Shown: in pieces, positions 18,591-27,471 of the stretch
Position numbering within the stretch: position 1 is the first letter of the stretch
How the letters are laid out: every line of letters begins with the position of its first letter
DNA from: Niveibacterium umoris
Lineage (GTDB): Bacteria; Pseudomonadota; Gammaproteobacteria; Burkholderiales; Rhodocyclaceae
DNA: 64,000 nt
NCBI RefSeq assembly: GCF_014197015.1
Contig: NZ_JACIET010000001.1
Location: 2,046,001-2,110,000 of the forward strand
Direction: 5' to 3'
Translations under genes and position numbers: made by a program
The notes under the pieces: generated by a model
The model's input: only the letters and a program-made list of their open reading frames with translations
Told to the model about the DNA's origin: nothing
Databases searched by the model: none

Positions 18591-18877
18591 ACAAACAGAG
18601 CGTCGAATTTTTCAGGATTACCGGCGTCGTGCAGGGGGTTGGTTACCGCTGGTGGATGGTCCAGGCCGCCGAGCGCCTGCAACTCGCCGGCTGGGTGCGT
18701 AACCGCACCGACGGCAGCGTAGAAGCCTTCGTGCGCGGGCCCAAACCGGCGGTCGACGCGCTCGCCGAATGGGCGCATCGCGGGCCGCCCGCAGCGCGGG
18801 TCAGCGGCTTTACCCGCACCCCGGCCGAAGATGACGATTCGGTGACATGGGAATTTTCGGAGCGCCCGACGGTCTAG
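18587..18877 (+). CDS. acyP: Acylphosphatase
   Basis: A 96-residue enzyme hydrolysing acyl-phosphates such as acetyl-phosphate or carbamoyl-phosphate. Motif [19 protein letters not shown] carries the phosphate-binding Arg, and [17 protein letters not shown] carries the catalytic Asn. Size and fold order are canonical. The ATG overlaps the SulP stop as ATGA, with AGGAA upstream inside the SulP gene, so the enzyme is coupled to the transporter. Coupling of an acylphosphatase to a SulP carrier has no obvious metabolic explanation. Confidence 0.93.
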   Translation: MNKQSVEFFRITGVVQGVGYRWWMVQAAERLQLAGWVRNRTDGSVEAFVRGPKPAVDALAEWAHRGPPAARVSGFTRTPAEDDDSVTWEFSERPTV

Positions 18878-18880
18878 AAT
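18875..18880 (+). promoter_or_regulatory. Putative -10 box of the peroxiredoxin gene
   Basis: TAGAAT overlaps the stop codon region of the acylphosphatase gene. It would give a leader of about 90 nt before the peroxiredoxin ATG at 18976. No -35 or OxyR site is evident to me. Confidence 0.45.
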
Positions 18881-18975
18881 GAATCGTTGATCGTCGCTGC
18901 ACGGTTTGACGCCCTTCTTGGCGTCGTGAATACTCCGACGCCCAACCCATCCAGACATCCAACAAGGAGAATCAC

Positions 18976-19578
18976 ATGGCTGTTCTCGTCGGCAAGCAAG
19001 CCCCGGATTTCGTCGCCACCGCGGTCCTCGGCAACAACGAAATCGTCGAAAACTACAAATTGTCGGACGCCCTCAAGGGCAAGTACGGCGTGATCTTCTT
19101 CTATCCGCTGGACTTCACCTTCGTGTGTCCGTCCGAGCTGATCGCCTTCGATCATCGCCTGGAAGAATTCAAGAAGCGCAATGTCGAAGTGATCGGCGTC
19201 TCGATCGACTCCCAGTTCACCCACCTGGCCTGGAAGAACACGCCGGTCAACAACGGCGGCATCGGCCAGGTCGGCTACACCCTGGTTGCCGACATCAAGC
19301 ACGACATCTGCCGCGCCTATGACGTTGAAGCCGCCGGTGGCGTGGCCTTCCGCGGCTCTTTCCTGATCGACAAGGCTGGCGTCGTGCGTCACCAGGTCGT
19401 GAATGACCTGCCGCTGGGCCGCAACATCGACGAAATGATCCGCATGATCGATGCGCTGCAGTTCACCGAAGAGCACGGCGAAGTCTGCCCGGCCGGCTGG
19501 AACAAGGGCAAAGCCGGCATGAAGGCTTCCACCTCTGGCGTTGCCGAGTACCTGGCCAGCCACGCCGGCGAACTCTGA
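18976..19578 (+). CDS. Typical 2-Cys peroxiredoxin (AhpC/Prx1 type)
   Basis: A 200-residue cytosolic peroxidase that reduces H2O2 and organic peroxides. The peroxidatic Cys is in FYPLDFTFVCPSELIAF (about residue 51) and the resolving Cys in HGEVCPAGWNKG (about 170). The catalytic Thr and Arg positions are also present, the latter in FRGSFLIDKAG. The C-terminal tail after the resolving Cys is long, as in Prx1-type enzymes that form decamers. AAGGAGA lies seven bases before the ATG. The gene is monocistronic, with its own -10 box and a strong terminator. No ahpF-type reductase is adjacent. Confidence 0.95.
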   Translation: MAVLVGKQAPDFVATAVLGNNEIVENYKLSDALKGKYGVIFFYPLDFTFVCPSELIAFDHRLEEFKKRNVEVIGVSIDSQFTHLAWKNTPVNNGGIGQVGYTLVADIKHDICRAYDVEAAGGVAFRGSFLIDKAGVVRHQVVNDLPLGRNIDEMIRMIDALQFTEEHGEVCPAGWNKGKAGMKASTSGVAEYLASHAGEL

Positions 19579-19606
19579 TCCGCCGAGCTGCGCCAGTTCA
19601 CGGCAA

Positions 19607-19634
19607 AAAGGGCCCTGCGGGGCCCTTTCCTTTT
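19607..19634 (+). terminator. Intrinsic terminator of the peroxiredoxin gene
   Basis: Stem AAAGGGCCC / GGGCCCTTT with a four-base loop, followed by CCTTTT. It lies 29 bp after the stop. Confidence 0.85.
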
Positions 19635-19723
19635 GTGCGCTGCAATCGCTTTTGCCTTCAAGTTCTGCGCCCCCTGACCGTAAACACAGGATAGGTCATG
19701 GTTCGGGAACAGCTCGTCGCTGC

Positions 19724-22700
19724 ATGTCAATCGCTCGTGTCGCCACTCTTCTGACCCTGTCGGGCATCAGCCTCCTCGCCGAAGCCGGTGAAGCGGGCGG
19801 TGCCGCGACGTCCGGCTGGTTCTGGCTGGCCCTCTTCAGCACCCTTGCAACGGTGGCCGCGGCGGGGCTCGCGCTTGCCATGCGCCGCCGCGCCACTGAC
19901 ATGTCGCAACTGCGCGACGAGGCACGTGTTGAGGCCGAGCGCATCCGCAAGACCATCGAAGGTACCAACGCCGTCTCGTGGGAATTCGATCCGGCCAGCG
20001 GCCTGTGCACCCATGTATCGCGGCAAGCCGAATTGCTGCTGGGCTTTCCGCTCAGCGCCTGGAGCCAGCCAGGCTTCTGGCGCGAGAATCTGCACCCGGA
20101 GGATCGCAGCTTCGTCGTCGAGTTCTTCCGCGCCCAGACCGAACTCGGTTTCGACCACGAACTCGAGTACCGGATGCTGCACGCCGACGGACAGACCGTT
20201 TTCGTGCGCGACATGCGCACCGTACACCGCAAGCGCGACGGCACGATCGACCGCATCAGCAGCCTGCTGATCAACCTGTCGGTTCACAAGGCGACCGAGG
20301 CCGCGCTGGAAGACAGCGAAGCGCGCTTCCGCTCCACCTTCGAACAGGCCGCCGTGGGCATGGCGATGTGTTCGCTGGCCGGCCGCTTTACCCGTGTCAA
20401 TCGACGCTTCAGCGAAATCACCGGTTACTCCGAGGCGGATCTGCTGCAGTCTGAAGTCCGCGAGGTGGCCGACGCGGACGAAGTCGGCCGCTTCGATGCG
20501 CAACTCGCCCTGCTCGCCGACGGCGAACGCGAGGTGGTCACGCATGAGATGCGCATCCGTCGCCGCGACGGGCTCAGCGTCTGGGTGGCGGTCTCGGTGA
20601 GCGTCGTGCGCGCCCTGTCGCGCGAACCCAGCCAGTACATGGTGGTGATCGAGGACATCAGCGGGCGCAAACAGGCAGAAGCCGTGCTGCGTGAAAGCGA
20701 AGCCCGCCTGCGCACGATCGTCGCCACGCTCGACGAGGGCATCGTGATGCGCAGTGCCGCTGGCGACGTGGTATTCGCCAACGACGCGGTGGCGGCCATC
20801 TACGGCATGACGCCGGCGCAGTTCGCGTCTTTCCGGCTCGAATCCGGGCAAGTGACTTACGTTTACGCCGACGGATCGACGCGCTCGCCGGAATCCTTGC
20901 CGCCGATGCAGGCGCTGAAGCTTCGCGAATCGGTCACGGACATGATCGCGTTCCGCTTGGCGGACGGCTCGGTGCGCTCGCTATCGGTCAATTCGACCCC
21001 GTTGCTGCGTGAGGAAGACGGCAGTGCCTATGCGGTGGTCAGCACCGTCACCGACATGACGGACCGGCAGCGCGCCGAGGCGGAATTGCGGCTCGCCGCG
21101 TCGGTGTTCGACAACAGCGTCGAGGCGATCGTCGTCGCCGACGCCGAACGCCACATCCTGCGTGCCAACCGCGCCTTCGCCCTGGTAACCGGGTTTGACA
21201 CCCAGGAAGTGGTCGGTCGCGACCTGCCCGACGTCACAGGCAGTCGGCATGAGACCGGTTTCTTCGAAGGTGTCTGGCGCACCATCGAACGCGAGGGCTT
21301 CTGGCAAGGCGAGGTCTGGAACACCCGCAAGAACGGCAAGGCGTTCCCCGAATGGCTGTCGGTCAGCGCGGTGCGGGACGCGGAAAAGCGCATTTCCCAT
21401 TACGTCGCTGTGTTCGCCGACATCACCGAGCGCAAGGCGAACGAGGCCCGCATCGCCTATCTCGCGCACCACGACCCGCTCACGGGTTTGCCGAACCGGG
21501 CGCTGATGCAGGATCGACTGCAGCAATCGCTCGCGCGCGCACATCGCGAACGGCGCATGGTCGGCCTGCTCTTCCTCGACCTCGACCGCTTCAAGATGGT
21601 GAACGACTCGCTCGGCCACCAGGCCGGCGACCGCTTGCTGCAACAAGTGGCAGAGCGGGTCCGCACCTGCGTGCGCGACTCCGACACGATCTGCCGCCAG
21701 GGCGGCGACGAGTTCATCATCGTGCTCAACGACATCCAGAGCACCCGGGCGCCGGCGCGGGTTGCCGAGAAGATCCTCAATGCGCTGACCGAACCCTTCG
21801 ATGTCGATACGCACCGTATCGGCACCTCGTTCTCGATCGGCATCGCGGTGTATCCGAACGACGGACGCGACGCCGAAAGCCTGATGAAGAACGCGGATAC
21901 CGCGATGTATCACGCCAAGGAAAGTGGCCGGAACACCTTCCGCTTCTTCACCGAGGCGATGAACGCCAATGCGCTCGAGCGGCTTCAGCTTGAAAACGCC
22001 TTGCGCCAGGCGGTGGAACGCAACGAATTGACGCTCTACTACCAGCCGCAGGTGTCACTGCGCGACGGCACCGTGGTGGGCGCCGAAGCCCTGTTGCGCT
22101 GGCAGCATCCGCAACGTGGGTTTGTGTCGCCGGCGCGGTTCATTCCGATCGCCGAAGAATCCGGCTTGATCGTACCGCTTGGCCGCTGGGTGCTGCGCGA
22201 AGCCTGCCGCCAGGCGCGCGCGTGGGAACGCCAGGGCCTGCCGCCGATCATGATGGCGGTGAACATCTCGCCGCTGCAGTTCCGCCGCGACAACATCGTC
22301 GAGATGGTGCGCCAGGTGCTCACCGAAACCGGGCACGAACCGGATCGCGTCGAACTGGAACTGACCGAGTCCTTGCTGATGGAAAACGCCGGCGAGGTGC
22401 TCACAACGATCCAGCAGCTCAAGAGCATCGGCGTGCGGCTGTCGATCGACGATTTCGGTACTGGCTATTCGAGCCTCTCGTACCTGAAGCGCTTCGCCGT
22501 CGACCGCCTCAAGATCGACCAGAGTTTCGTGCGCGACGTGCCGCACGACTCCGACGACGCGGCCATCGTGCGCGCCATCATCCAGCTGGGTGAGGCCCTG
22601 AAGCTGGACGTCATCGCAGAGGGCGCCGAGACCATCGCGCAGGTCGAGTTCCTGCGCCGCGAAGGATGCGCCGAGGCACAGGGCTACTACTGGTGCCCGC

Positions 22701-22822
22701 CGGTCCCGCCGGGCGTGTTCGAGAGCATGCTGCACCGGGGAACGATCACACCGGAAGCCGACCAGCCCCTGCTCGCGGCCGGCTCCGGGCTGTTCGCCGC
22801 GGCGGTCGCAGAACGCAGCTAG
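19724..22822 (+). CDS. Membrane four-PAS GGDEF-EAL protein
   Basis: A 1032-residue dual c-di-GMP protein. The N-terminus has two hydrophobic stretches (about 1-22 and 30-52), then four PAS/PAC units (roughly 75-195, 205-325, 330-450 and 460-580). The PAC-type ends are visible as HRKRDGTIDRISSLL, DISGRKQAE and DITERKANEARIAY. The GGDEF domain (about 590-755) carries RQGGDEFIIVL. The EAL domain (about 770-1020) carries GAEALLRWQHP, LELTESLLMEN, IDDFGTGYSSLSYL and IAEGAET. Both catalytic signatures are intact, so direction of activity cannot be predicted. The ATG at 19724 is the first in frame that gives the membrane anchor. It converges with comF. Confidence 0.92.
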   Translation: MSIARVATLLTLSGISLLAEAGEAGGAATSGWFWLALFSTLATVAAAGLALAMRRRATDMSQLRDEARVEAERIRKTIEGTNAVSWEFDPASGLCTHVSRQAELLLGFPLSAWSQPGFWRENLHPEDRSFVVEFFRAQTELGFDHELEYRMLHADGQTVFVRDMRTVHRKRDGTIDRISSLLINLSVHKATEAALEDSEARFRSTFEQAAVGMAMCSLAGRFTRVNRRFSEITGYSEADLLQSEVREVADADEVGRFDAQLALLADGEREVVTHEMRIRRRDGLSVWVAVSVSVVRALSREPSQYMVVIEDISGRKQAEAVLRESEARLRTIVATLDEGIVMRSAAGDVVFANDAVAAIYGMTPAQFASFRLESGQVTYVYADGSTRSPESLPPMQALKLRESVTDMIAFRLADGSVRSLSVNSTPLLREEDGSAYAVVSTVTDMTDRQRAEAELRLAASVFDNSVEAIVVADAERHILRANRAFALVTGFDTQEVVGRDLPDVTGSRHETGFFEGVWRTIEREGFWQGEVWNTRKNGKAFPEWLSVSAVRDAEKRISHYVAVFADITERKANEARIAYLAHHDPLTGLPNRALMQDRLQQSLARAHRERRMVGLLFLDLDRFKMVNDSLGHQAGDRLLQQVAERVRTCVRDSDTICRQGGDEFIIVLNDIQSTRAPARVAEKILNALTEPFDVDTHRIGTSFSIGIAVYPNDGRDAESLMKNADTAMYHAKESGRNTFRFFTEAMNANALERLQLENALRQAVERNELTLYYQPQVSLRDGTVVGAEALLRWQHPQRGFVSPARFIPIAEESGLIVPLGRWVLREACRQARAWERQGLPPIMMAVNISPLQFRRDNIVEMVRQVLTETGHEPDRVELELTESLLMENAGEVLTTIQQLKSIGVRLSIDDFGTGYSSLSYLKRFAVDRLKIDQSFVRDVPHDSDDAAIVRAIIQLGEALKLDVIAEGAETIAQVEFLRREGCAEAQGYYWCPPVPPGVFESMLHRGTITPEADQPLLAAGSGLFAAAVAERS

Positions 22823-22829
22823 GCCCGCG

Positions 22830-23552
22830 TCACCCCGGCGATGCGTGGCGCGGCGTCCGCGCGACAACCACCGCCTCGACCCGCGCCGCACCGGCTGCTT
22901 TGAGGGCGCCGGCCAGTTCGTCGAGCGTCGTACCGCTGGTCATCACGTCATCCACTACCAGCACGCGCTCGCCGTCGAAGCGACGCCGCGTGACGAACAC
23001 GCCACGCAGGTTCCTGCGGCGCTCTTCAAGGGCCAGGCCGGCCTGCGGCGGCACCAGGCGCGCCTTGCTCACCGCGTCGCGCAGCAAAGGCACGCGCAAG
23101 GCCTTGGCGACTGGCCTCGCCAGCAGTATCGATTGGTTGAAGCCACGGCTGGCAAGCCGTTGCGGATGCAGTGGCGCCGCCACGACGCAGTCCGCTTGAA
23201 TCCCGCTGGCAAGGCCGACCAGGCGTGACGCAAGAAAGCGGCCAGTACCGAAGCGCGCCTGGAATTTGAAGGCGTGTACCAGTTCGCGCACCGGAAACGC
23301 ATAGGGGAAGGCGGCATGCGTTGCGTCGAAGCGCGGCGGGCGAGTAAGGCAGCGGCCGCAGACCGCAGCGCCGGGGCTATCGATCGCGCAGACCGGACAA
23401 GCCTCTTGCGGAGGCATGGGCAGGAGCCGGATGCATTCCGGGCACAGCACGACCGCGCCCGCATTTGCCGCACAGACGAAACACGCCTGCGGCAGCAAAC
23501 GGGCGCCGATGCGGGTCCAGCCTTGCTGCAACGCGACAATCAGGTTTGACAC
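22830..23552 (-). CDS. comF: ComF family phosphoribosyltransferase-like protein
   Basis: A 240-residue protein. The N-terminal zinc-ribbon part has paired cysteines (CFVC, CPEC, CPVC, CGRC within residues 24-70). The C-terminal half is a PRTase domain with [16 protein letters not shown] and the PRPP loop [18 protein letters not shown]. ComF homologues take part in handling of DNA taken up during competence, but the enzymatic reaction is unknown. It is divergent from bioB, with a 58-bp gap; comF-bio neighbourhoods are common in betaproteobacteria. Confidence 0.92.
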   Translation of the reverse strand: MSNLIVALQQGWTRIGARLLPQACFVCAANAGAVVLCPECIRLLPMPPQEACPVCAIDSPGAAVCGRCLTRPPRFDATHAAFPYAFPVRELVHAFKFQARFGTGRFLASRLVGLASGIQADCVVAAPLHPQRLASRGFNQSILLARPVAKALRVPLLRDAVSKARLVPPQAGLALEERRRNLRGVFVTRRRFDGERVLVVDDVMTSGTTLDELAGALKAAGAARVEAVVVARTPRHASPG

Positions 23553-23610
23553 GGCTTGCGCCTTTCACCGACCATTGATCGATTGTCACACCGCAGGCGA
23601 AAGACCCACT

Positions 23611-24609
23611 ATGAGCTTGTCCGCAACCGCCGAGAAATCTGCCACGGCAACCGATACATCGCGTGACGCCGCACCCGCGCGCCGCTGGAGCACCGCTGAA
23701 GTCCAGGCGCTGTTCGACCTTCCCTTCATGGAACTGGTGTTTCGCGCCGCCCAGGTGCACCGCGAGCATTTCGACCCGAACGCCGTGCAACGCTCGACGC
23801 TGCTGTCGATCAAGACCGGTGGCTGCTCGGAAGACTGCGGCTACTGCTCGCAGGCCAAGCGCTACCAGACCGGCGTCGAGAGCGAAGAATTGATGAAGGT
23901 CGCCGAAGTGGTGGAGAAAGCCAAACTGGCGAAAGCCAATGGTGCCAGCCGCTTCTGCATGGGCGCCGCCTGGCGCGGCCCGAAGGACCGCGACCTCGAA
24001 CCGGTGATCGAGATGGTCAAACAGGTCAAGGCGCTGGGGCTGGAAACCTGCGTCACGCTGGGCATGCTGCGCGAAGGTCAGGCCGAGAAGCTAAAGGATG
24101 CCGGTCTCGACTACTACAACCACAACATCGACACCGCGCCGGAGTTCTACGGCAAGGTCATCGGCACGCATTCGCAGGCTGACCGCTTCGACACCATCGA
24201 CAAGGTGCGCGATGCGGGCATCAACGTGTGTTCCGGCGGCATCGTCGGCATGGGCGAATCGCGCCGCGGGCGTGCCGCAATGATCGCGCAGCTTGCGAAC
24301 ATGGAGCCGCCGCCCGAATCGGTGCCGATCAACAGCCTTGTCGCAGTAGAAGGCACGCCGCTTGCCGACCAGCCGAAGATCGACCCGTTCGAGTTCATCC
24401 GTACGATCGCCGCCGCGCGCATCACGATGCCGAAGAGCTATGTGCGCCTGTCGGCGGGCCGCCGCGAGATGACCGACGAGGGCCAGGCACTGGCTTTCAT
24501 GGCCGGGGCCAACTCGATCTTCTACGGCGACAAGCTGCTCACCACCGGCAACCCGGACGTCGAGGGCGACCGCATGCTGCTGGAACGGCTGGGCATGAAG
24601 TCGGTGTAA
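23611..24609 (+). CDS. bioB: Biotin synthase
   Basis: A 332-residue radical SAM enzyme inserting sulfur into dethiobiotin. The SAM-cluster motif is [16 protein letters not shown] (CxxxCxxC, about residues 72-79). Further family landmarks are [40 protein letters not shown] and the C-terminal [15 protein letters not shown]. The residues for the auxiliary 2Fe-2S cluster (Cys in ETCVTLG and INVCSGG, Arg in [10 protein letters not shown]) are present. The start is the ATG at 23611; the frame is open upstream but without similarity. A terminator follows directly. bioC is 6.8 kb downstream. Confidence 0.97.
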   Translation: MSLSATAEKSATATDTSRDAAPARRWSTAEVQALFDLPFMELVFRAAQVHREHFDPNAVQRSTLLSIKTGGCSEDCGYCSQAKRYQTGVESEELMKVAEVVEKAKLAKANGASRFCMGAAWRGPKDRDLEPVIEMVKQVKALGLETCVTLGMLREGQAEKLKDAGLDYYNHNIDTAPEFYGKVIGTHSQADRFDTIDKVRDAGINVCSGGIVGMGESRRGRAAMIAQLANMEPPPESVPINSLVAVEGTPLADQPKIDPFEFIRTIAAARITMPKSYVRLSAGRREMTDEGQALAFMAGANSIFYGDKLLTTGNPDVEGDRMLLERLGMKSV

Positions 24610-24624
24610 GCCTCCGGCTTCGAT

Positions 24625-25179
24625 TCAGCGGAACGGCGCCTCACGGCGCCGTTTTTCATGGGCGAACAGCACGTCGCGCTCAATCCAGCGCGAGAAGCGC
24701 AGGCTGTGTTCGTCGCGGCGCGTTGCGAGGTAGCGCCTGAGTGCAGCCTCGGAAAAACAGACGAGATCTTCGCCGGCCGGCTCGCGGTAGCCCAGCGCGC
24801 CGAAACGGTTGCGGAATCGCTCATGCACGACCTTGTCGACCGGCTCGCCGAGCGCGCGAAACACGTCGTCGGCGCAAAACCAGGTGTGATCAGGGTGTTC
24901 GAAGATCCGCACCTGAATCCGTTCGAACTCATACCAGCGGCCGTTCCAGGGCCGTACGGGCGACTTGCGCAGCCAGCGCAACAGATCGAATCCCGAGTGC
25001 GTCAGCGGCACGGTTGTCAGCAAGGCAGCGGGCGCCAGGGCAACGACCAGACCGATCAAACCCATGGCACGGAAGAAGATCCAGGCGATCACCGCCGCCA
25101 TCGCGGCGCGGATCAGCAGCTGCGCCCACGCGCGCTCATCCACCCAGTGCGCCGCAGCACGCCACAGCTCGTCGATCAA
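24625..25179 (-). CDS. Membrane protein with BRO-N-like C-terminal domain
   Basis: A 184-residue protein. The N-terminal half has one long or two short membrane helices (about 22-58). The rest is soluble and starts WYEFERIQVRIFEHPDHTWF, then CADDVFRALGEP, and ends FSEAALRRYL...FSRWIERDVL. The order of these elements resembles the BRO-N/antirepressor domain of phages (ldg..WF.akDVa..LG...F..Wi..eVLp). This assignment is inference from pattern. The start is a TTG at 25179; no in-frame ATG occurs before residue 28. It is 26 bp downstream of the TPR-GGDEF gene on the same strand. Its 3' end overlaps the bioB terminator. Confidence 0.55.
   Translation of the reverse strand: MIDELWRAAAHWVDERAWAQLLIRAAMAAVIAWIFFRAMGLIGLVVALAPAALLTTVPLTHSGFDLLRWLRKSPVRPWNGRWYEFERIQVRIFEHPDHTWFCADDVFRALGEPVDKVVHERFRNRFGALGYREPAGEDLVCFSEAALRRYLATRRDEHSLRFSRWIERDVLFAHEKRRREAPFR
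24632..24656 (+). terminator. Intrinsic terminator of bioB
   Basis: Stem AACGGCGCC / GGCGCCGTT with loop TCAC, followed by five T. It begins 23 bp after bioB and lies inside the last codons of the opposing BRO-N-like gene. Confidence 0.85.
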
Positions 25180-25205
25180 GTGCGGCCCCGCCTCATGACG
25201 GCCGC

Positions 25206-27224
25206 TCAGGACGCGGCCGGGCCTGGAATCGACGGCGGCAATGCCGCATTGTCACCGCCTTCCAGCGCCTCGGCAGCCGCACGGCCGTAGACGCCGACAG
25301 CCTGATTGCGGCCGCGGCGCTTGGCGAGGAATAGTGCCTGATCGGCGCGGTGCAGCGTACGGTCCCAGTCTGGGGGGAGCGGGTCATCGGAGAATTCAAG
25401 CGGCGCAAAGCCGAGGCTGGCGGTGATGCGGCGCGGCCCGGAATGCGTCTCGACCGGCGTACCCGCCACGGTCTGCAGTAGCCGCATTGCCAGCTCGTCA
25501 AGGTGCGCGCGGCGGATTGCGGGCGCAAGCACCAGGAATTCTTCTCCGCCCCAGCGCACCAGAATCTCGCTGTCGCGCAAGGTTTCACGCAAGCGCCTGG
25601 CGACTTCCACCAACACCCGGTCACCGTCGCGGTGCCCGAAACTGTCGTTGATCTGCTTGAAATGGTCGATGTCGAGCAGGAACACCGCCCGCACCAGGTC
25701 TTCGGCGTCGTCTTCGCGACGGTGCGGCAGGTCCGGCGGCATGGTTTCGAGCACGCCAGTGAAATGACGGCGATTGAATAGCCCGGTCAGCGGATCGTGC
25801 GCGCTGAGGTATTCCAGGTCGGCGTTCTTCGCCGCCAGTTGCTGGTTGGCACGCCTGACCCGGCCGTAAAGCAGGATCGCGAGCGCGGTCGCGAGCGCCA
25901 TGACCAGCGCGAGCAGCCAGTAGGAGCGGCGTGCCATTTCCTGTCGCCCGAGCTCCGCCGTCTTGAGCGCGTTGTCGCGATTGAGCAGCTCGATTTCCTT
26001 GCTGCGCTTGTCGGCCTCATAGCGTTGCTGCATTTCCACCACCGCGCGCTGGCGGTCGGCCCCCAGCAGCTTGTCTTCCAGGGCCTGGGCCTTGCGCACC
26101 AGGGCCAGCGCGTGTGTCGCATCGCCCGCGCGTTCGAGTGACTCGGCGTACTGGTTGTACATCGACAGCAGGTCGCCGGTCGCGTCTTGATGGCGGTAGT
26201 AGTCGCTACCGCTGTCCGCCAGGCGACGGCCCTCGGCGATCTTGCCCAGGCCAATCAAGGCGAGCCCGAGGTTGAATTCGGCGGTGGCGATACTCGGTTC
26301 GTCTTTTTGATGCCGCGCCAGAGCCAGTGCACGCTCGGACTGGGTGCGGGCCGCCGCGAAGTTGCCGATGCGCAGGTTCAGATCGGCAAGATTGATCATC
26401 ACGCCGAGCTCGACGGTCTCGCCCCCCGCCAGCCGCGACAGCTGCCCCGCTGCCGCGGTTGCCCGGCGCTGGCGTTCGTGGTCGCCAAGCACTTCGGCCG
26501 CCAGCGCCTCGTAAGTCTTGGCGACCGCCATCAGGGTTTTCTGCTCACCCGCCTCGGCCAGCCGGTAGGACGCCTCGGCATGTTTCATCGCACCGCTGGC
26601 ATCCTTCAAGGTCAGCAGCAGCGAAACCATGCTCAGGTGAGACTGTGCCTGGCGTCGCAGATCGCGGGTCTGCTCGGCCGACGACAGCGCCAGCTGGAAC
26701 AGTTCGAGGGAGCGCTCGATTGCGCCGGTCTCATAGGCCACGATGCCGGCCGAGGATGCAACCCAGTAGCGCAAACTCGGGTCGCCGGATTGCCGCGCGA
26801 GCGGCTCGGCGAGGTCCATCCACGCCAATGCGGCGCGTGGCCGGCCCGAGGCGTCGAGCACATTGGCGCGCAGCGTGTAGGCCGACGCCAGGGTTGCCGT
26901 GTCCTTGGAGCGATCGCCCATGCCTTCGAGTTCGCCTGCCACCGCTTCGGCGACGGCCCGCCCCCCGGTCATCGCGTGGGCGTAGCCCCAGGCTGCCAGC
27001 CACACCCGCAGGTCGCGCCCGCCAGCCCGGCGGGCCGCCGCCTCGAGACCGGCGATTTTTTCGATCACGATGTCGGAGTCCGCACCATGGGCGCGTTCGA
27101 TGGCCTCCACTTCGTCAGCCACGCCCGCGACGGCAGCGCGGGAAAGCAGCATCAACGCGAGCAGGACCAGGCGTACGCCACGGCCCTGGAACGCGCGAAC
27201 AACACCGGTGCAGGAAAAGGTCAT
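25206..27224 (-). CDS. TPR-repeat diguanylate cyclase
   Basis: A 672-residue protein with a signal peptide or anchor (about 15-33, VRLVLLALMLLSRAAVAGV). A periplasmic stretch of TPR-like helical hairpins (about 40-410) and a short coiled coil follow. A TM helix (about 430-450) then leads into a cytoplasmic GGDEF domain (about 475-645) with DHDPLTGLFNRRHF-type entry and WGGEEFLVLAP. This is the layout of periplasmic-TPR sensor cyclases. The active motif GGEEF is intact; no clear RxxD inhibitory site is seen. I use the ATG at 27224, which begins the signal segment. It is divergent from the barrel-SBP-kinase operon across 247 bp, and the BRO-N-like gene follows it. Confidence 0.88.
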   Translation of the reverse strand: MTFSCTGVVRAFQGRGVRLVLLALMLLSRAAVAGVADEVEAIERAHGADSDIVIEKIAGLEAAARRAGGRDLRVWLAAWGYAHAMTGGRAVAEAVAGELEGMGDRSKDTATLASAYTLRANVLDASGRPRAALAWMDLAEPLARQSGDPSLRYWVASSAGIVAYETGAIERSLELFQLALSSAEQTRDLRRQAQSHLSMVSLLLTLKDASGAMKHAEASYRLAEAGEQKTLMAVAKTYEALAAEVLGDHERQRRATAAAGQLSRLAGGETVELGVMINLADLNLRIGNFAAARTQSERALALARHQKDEPSIATAEFNLGLALIGLGKIAEGRRLADSGSDYYRHQDATGDLLSMYNQYAESLERAGDATHALALVRKAQALEDKLLGADRQRAVVEMQQRYEADKRSKEIELLNRDNALKTAELGRQEMARRSYWLLALVMALATALAILLYGRVRRANQQLAAKNADLEYLSAHDPLTGLFNRRHFTGVLETMPPDLPHRREDDAEDLVRAVFLLDIDHFKQINDSFGHRDGDRVLVEVARRLRETLRDSEILVRWGGEEFLVLAPAIRRAHLDELAMRLLQTVAGTPVETHSGPRRITASLGFAPLEFSDDPLPPDWDRTLHRADQALFLAKRRGRNQAVGVYGRAAAEALEGGDNAALPPSIPGPAAS

Positions 27225-27471
27225 CTCAGAGCGATCAACGGTACCAGACTTGTTATCGGCGTCGCCCGCCATCGGCTTGAGGGGCTCGGGCGACAGCCGT
27301 CGGCCGCGCCGACGAACGGCGCCAGCGCGCCAGCGGGTATCGCAGCCAGCGCCTATAAAGTCAGTACGCCGCTTGCCGATAAGTATGAGGTGGCCTTCCT
27401 GCGGCGATATGGAAGGCATGTTCGCTCCGTCCGGACAGCGAGAACCGCCGATGCCCTTCAGCCCTGCTGCG
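27225..27471. promoter_or_regulatory. Divergent intergenic region, TPR-GGDEF / barrel operon
   Basis: A 247-bp gap with no credible gene. It contains a TATAAA hexamer at 27354-27359 that could be the -10 box of the rightward operon. I see no clear operator repeat. Confidence 0.35.

Noticed and set aside
27070-27471. Long upstream extension of the barrel protein
   Set aside because: It lies inside the opposite TPR-GGDEF gene and the divergent gap, and has low-complexity Arg/Pro residues; the signal peptide begins after 27472.
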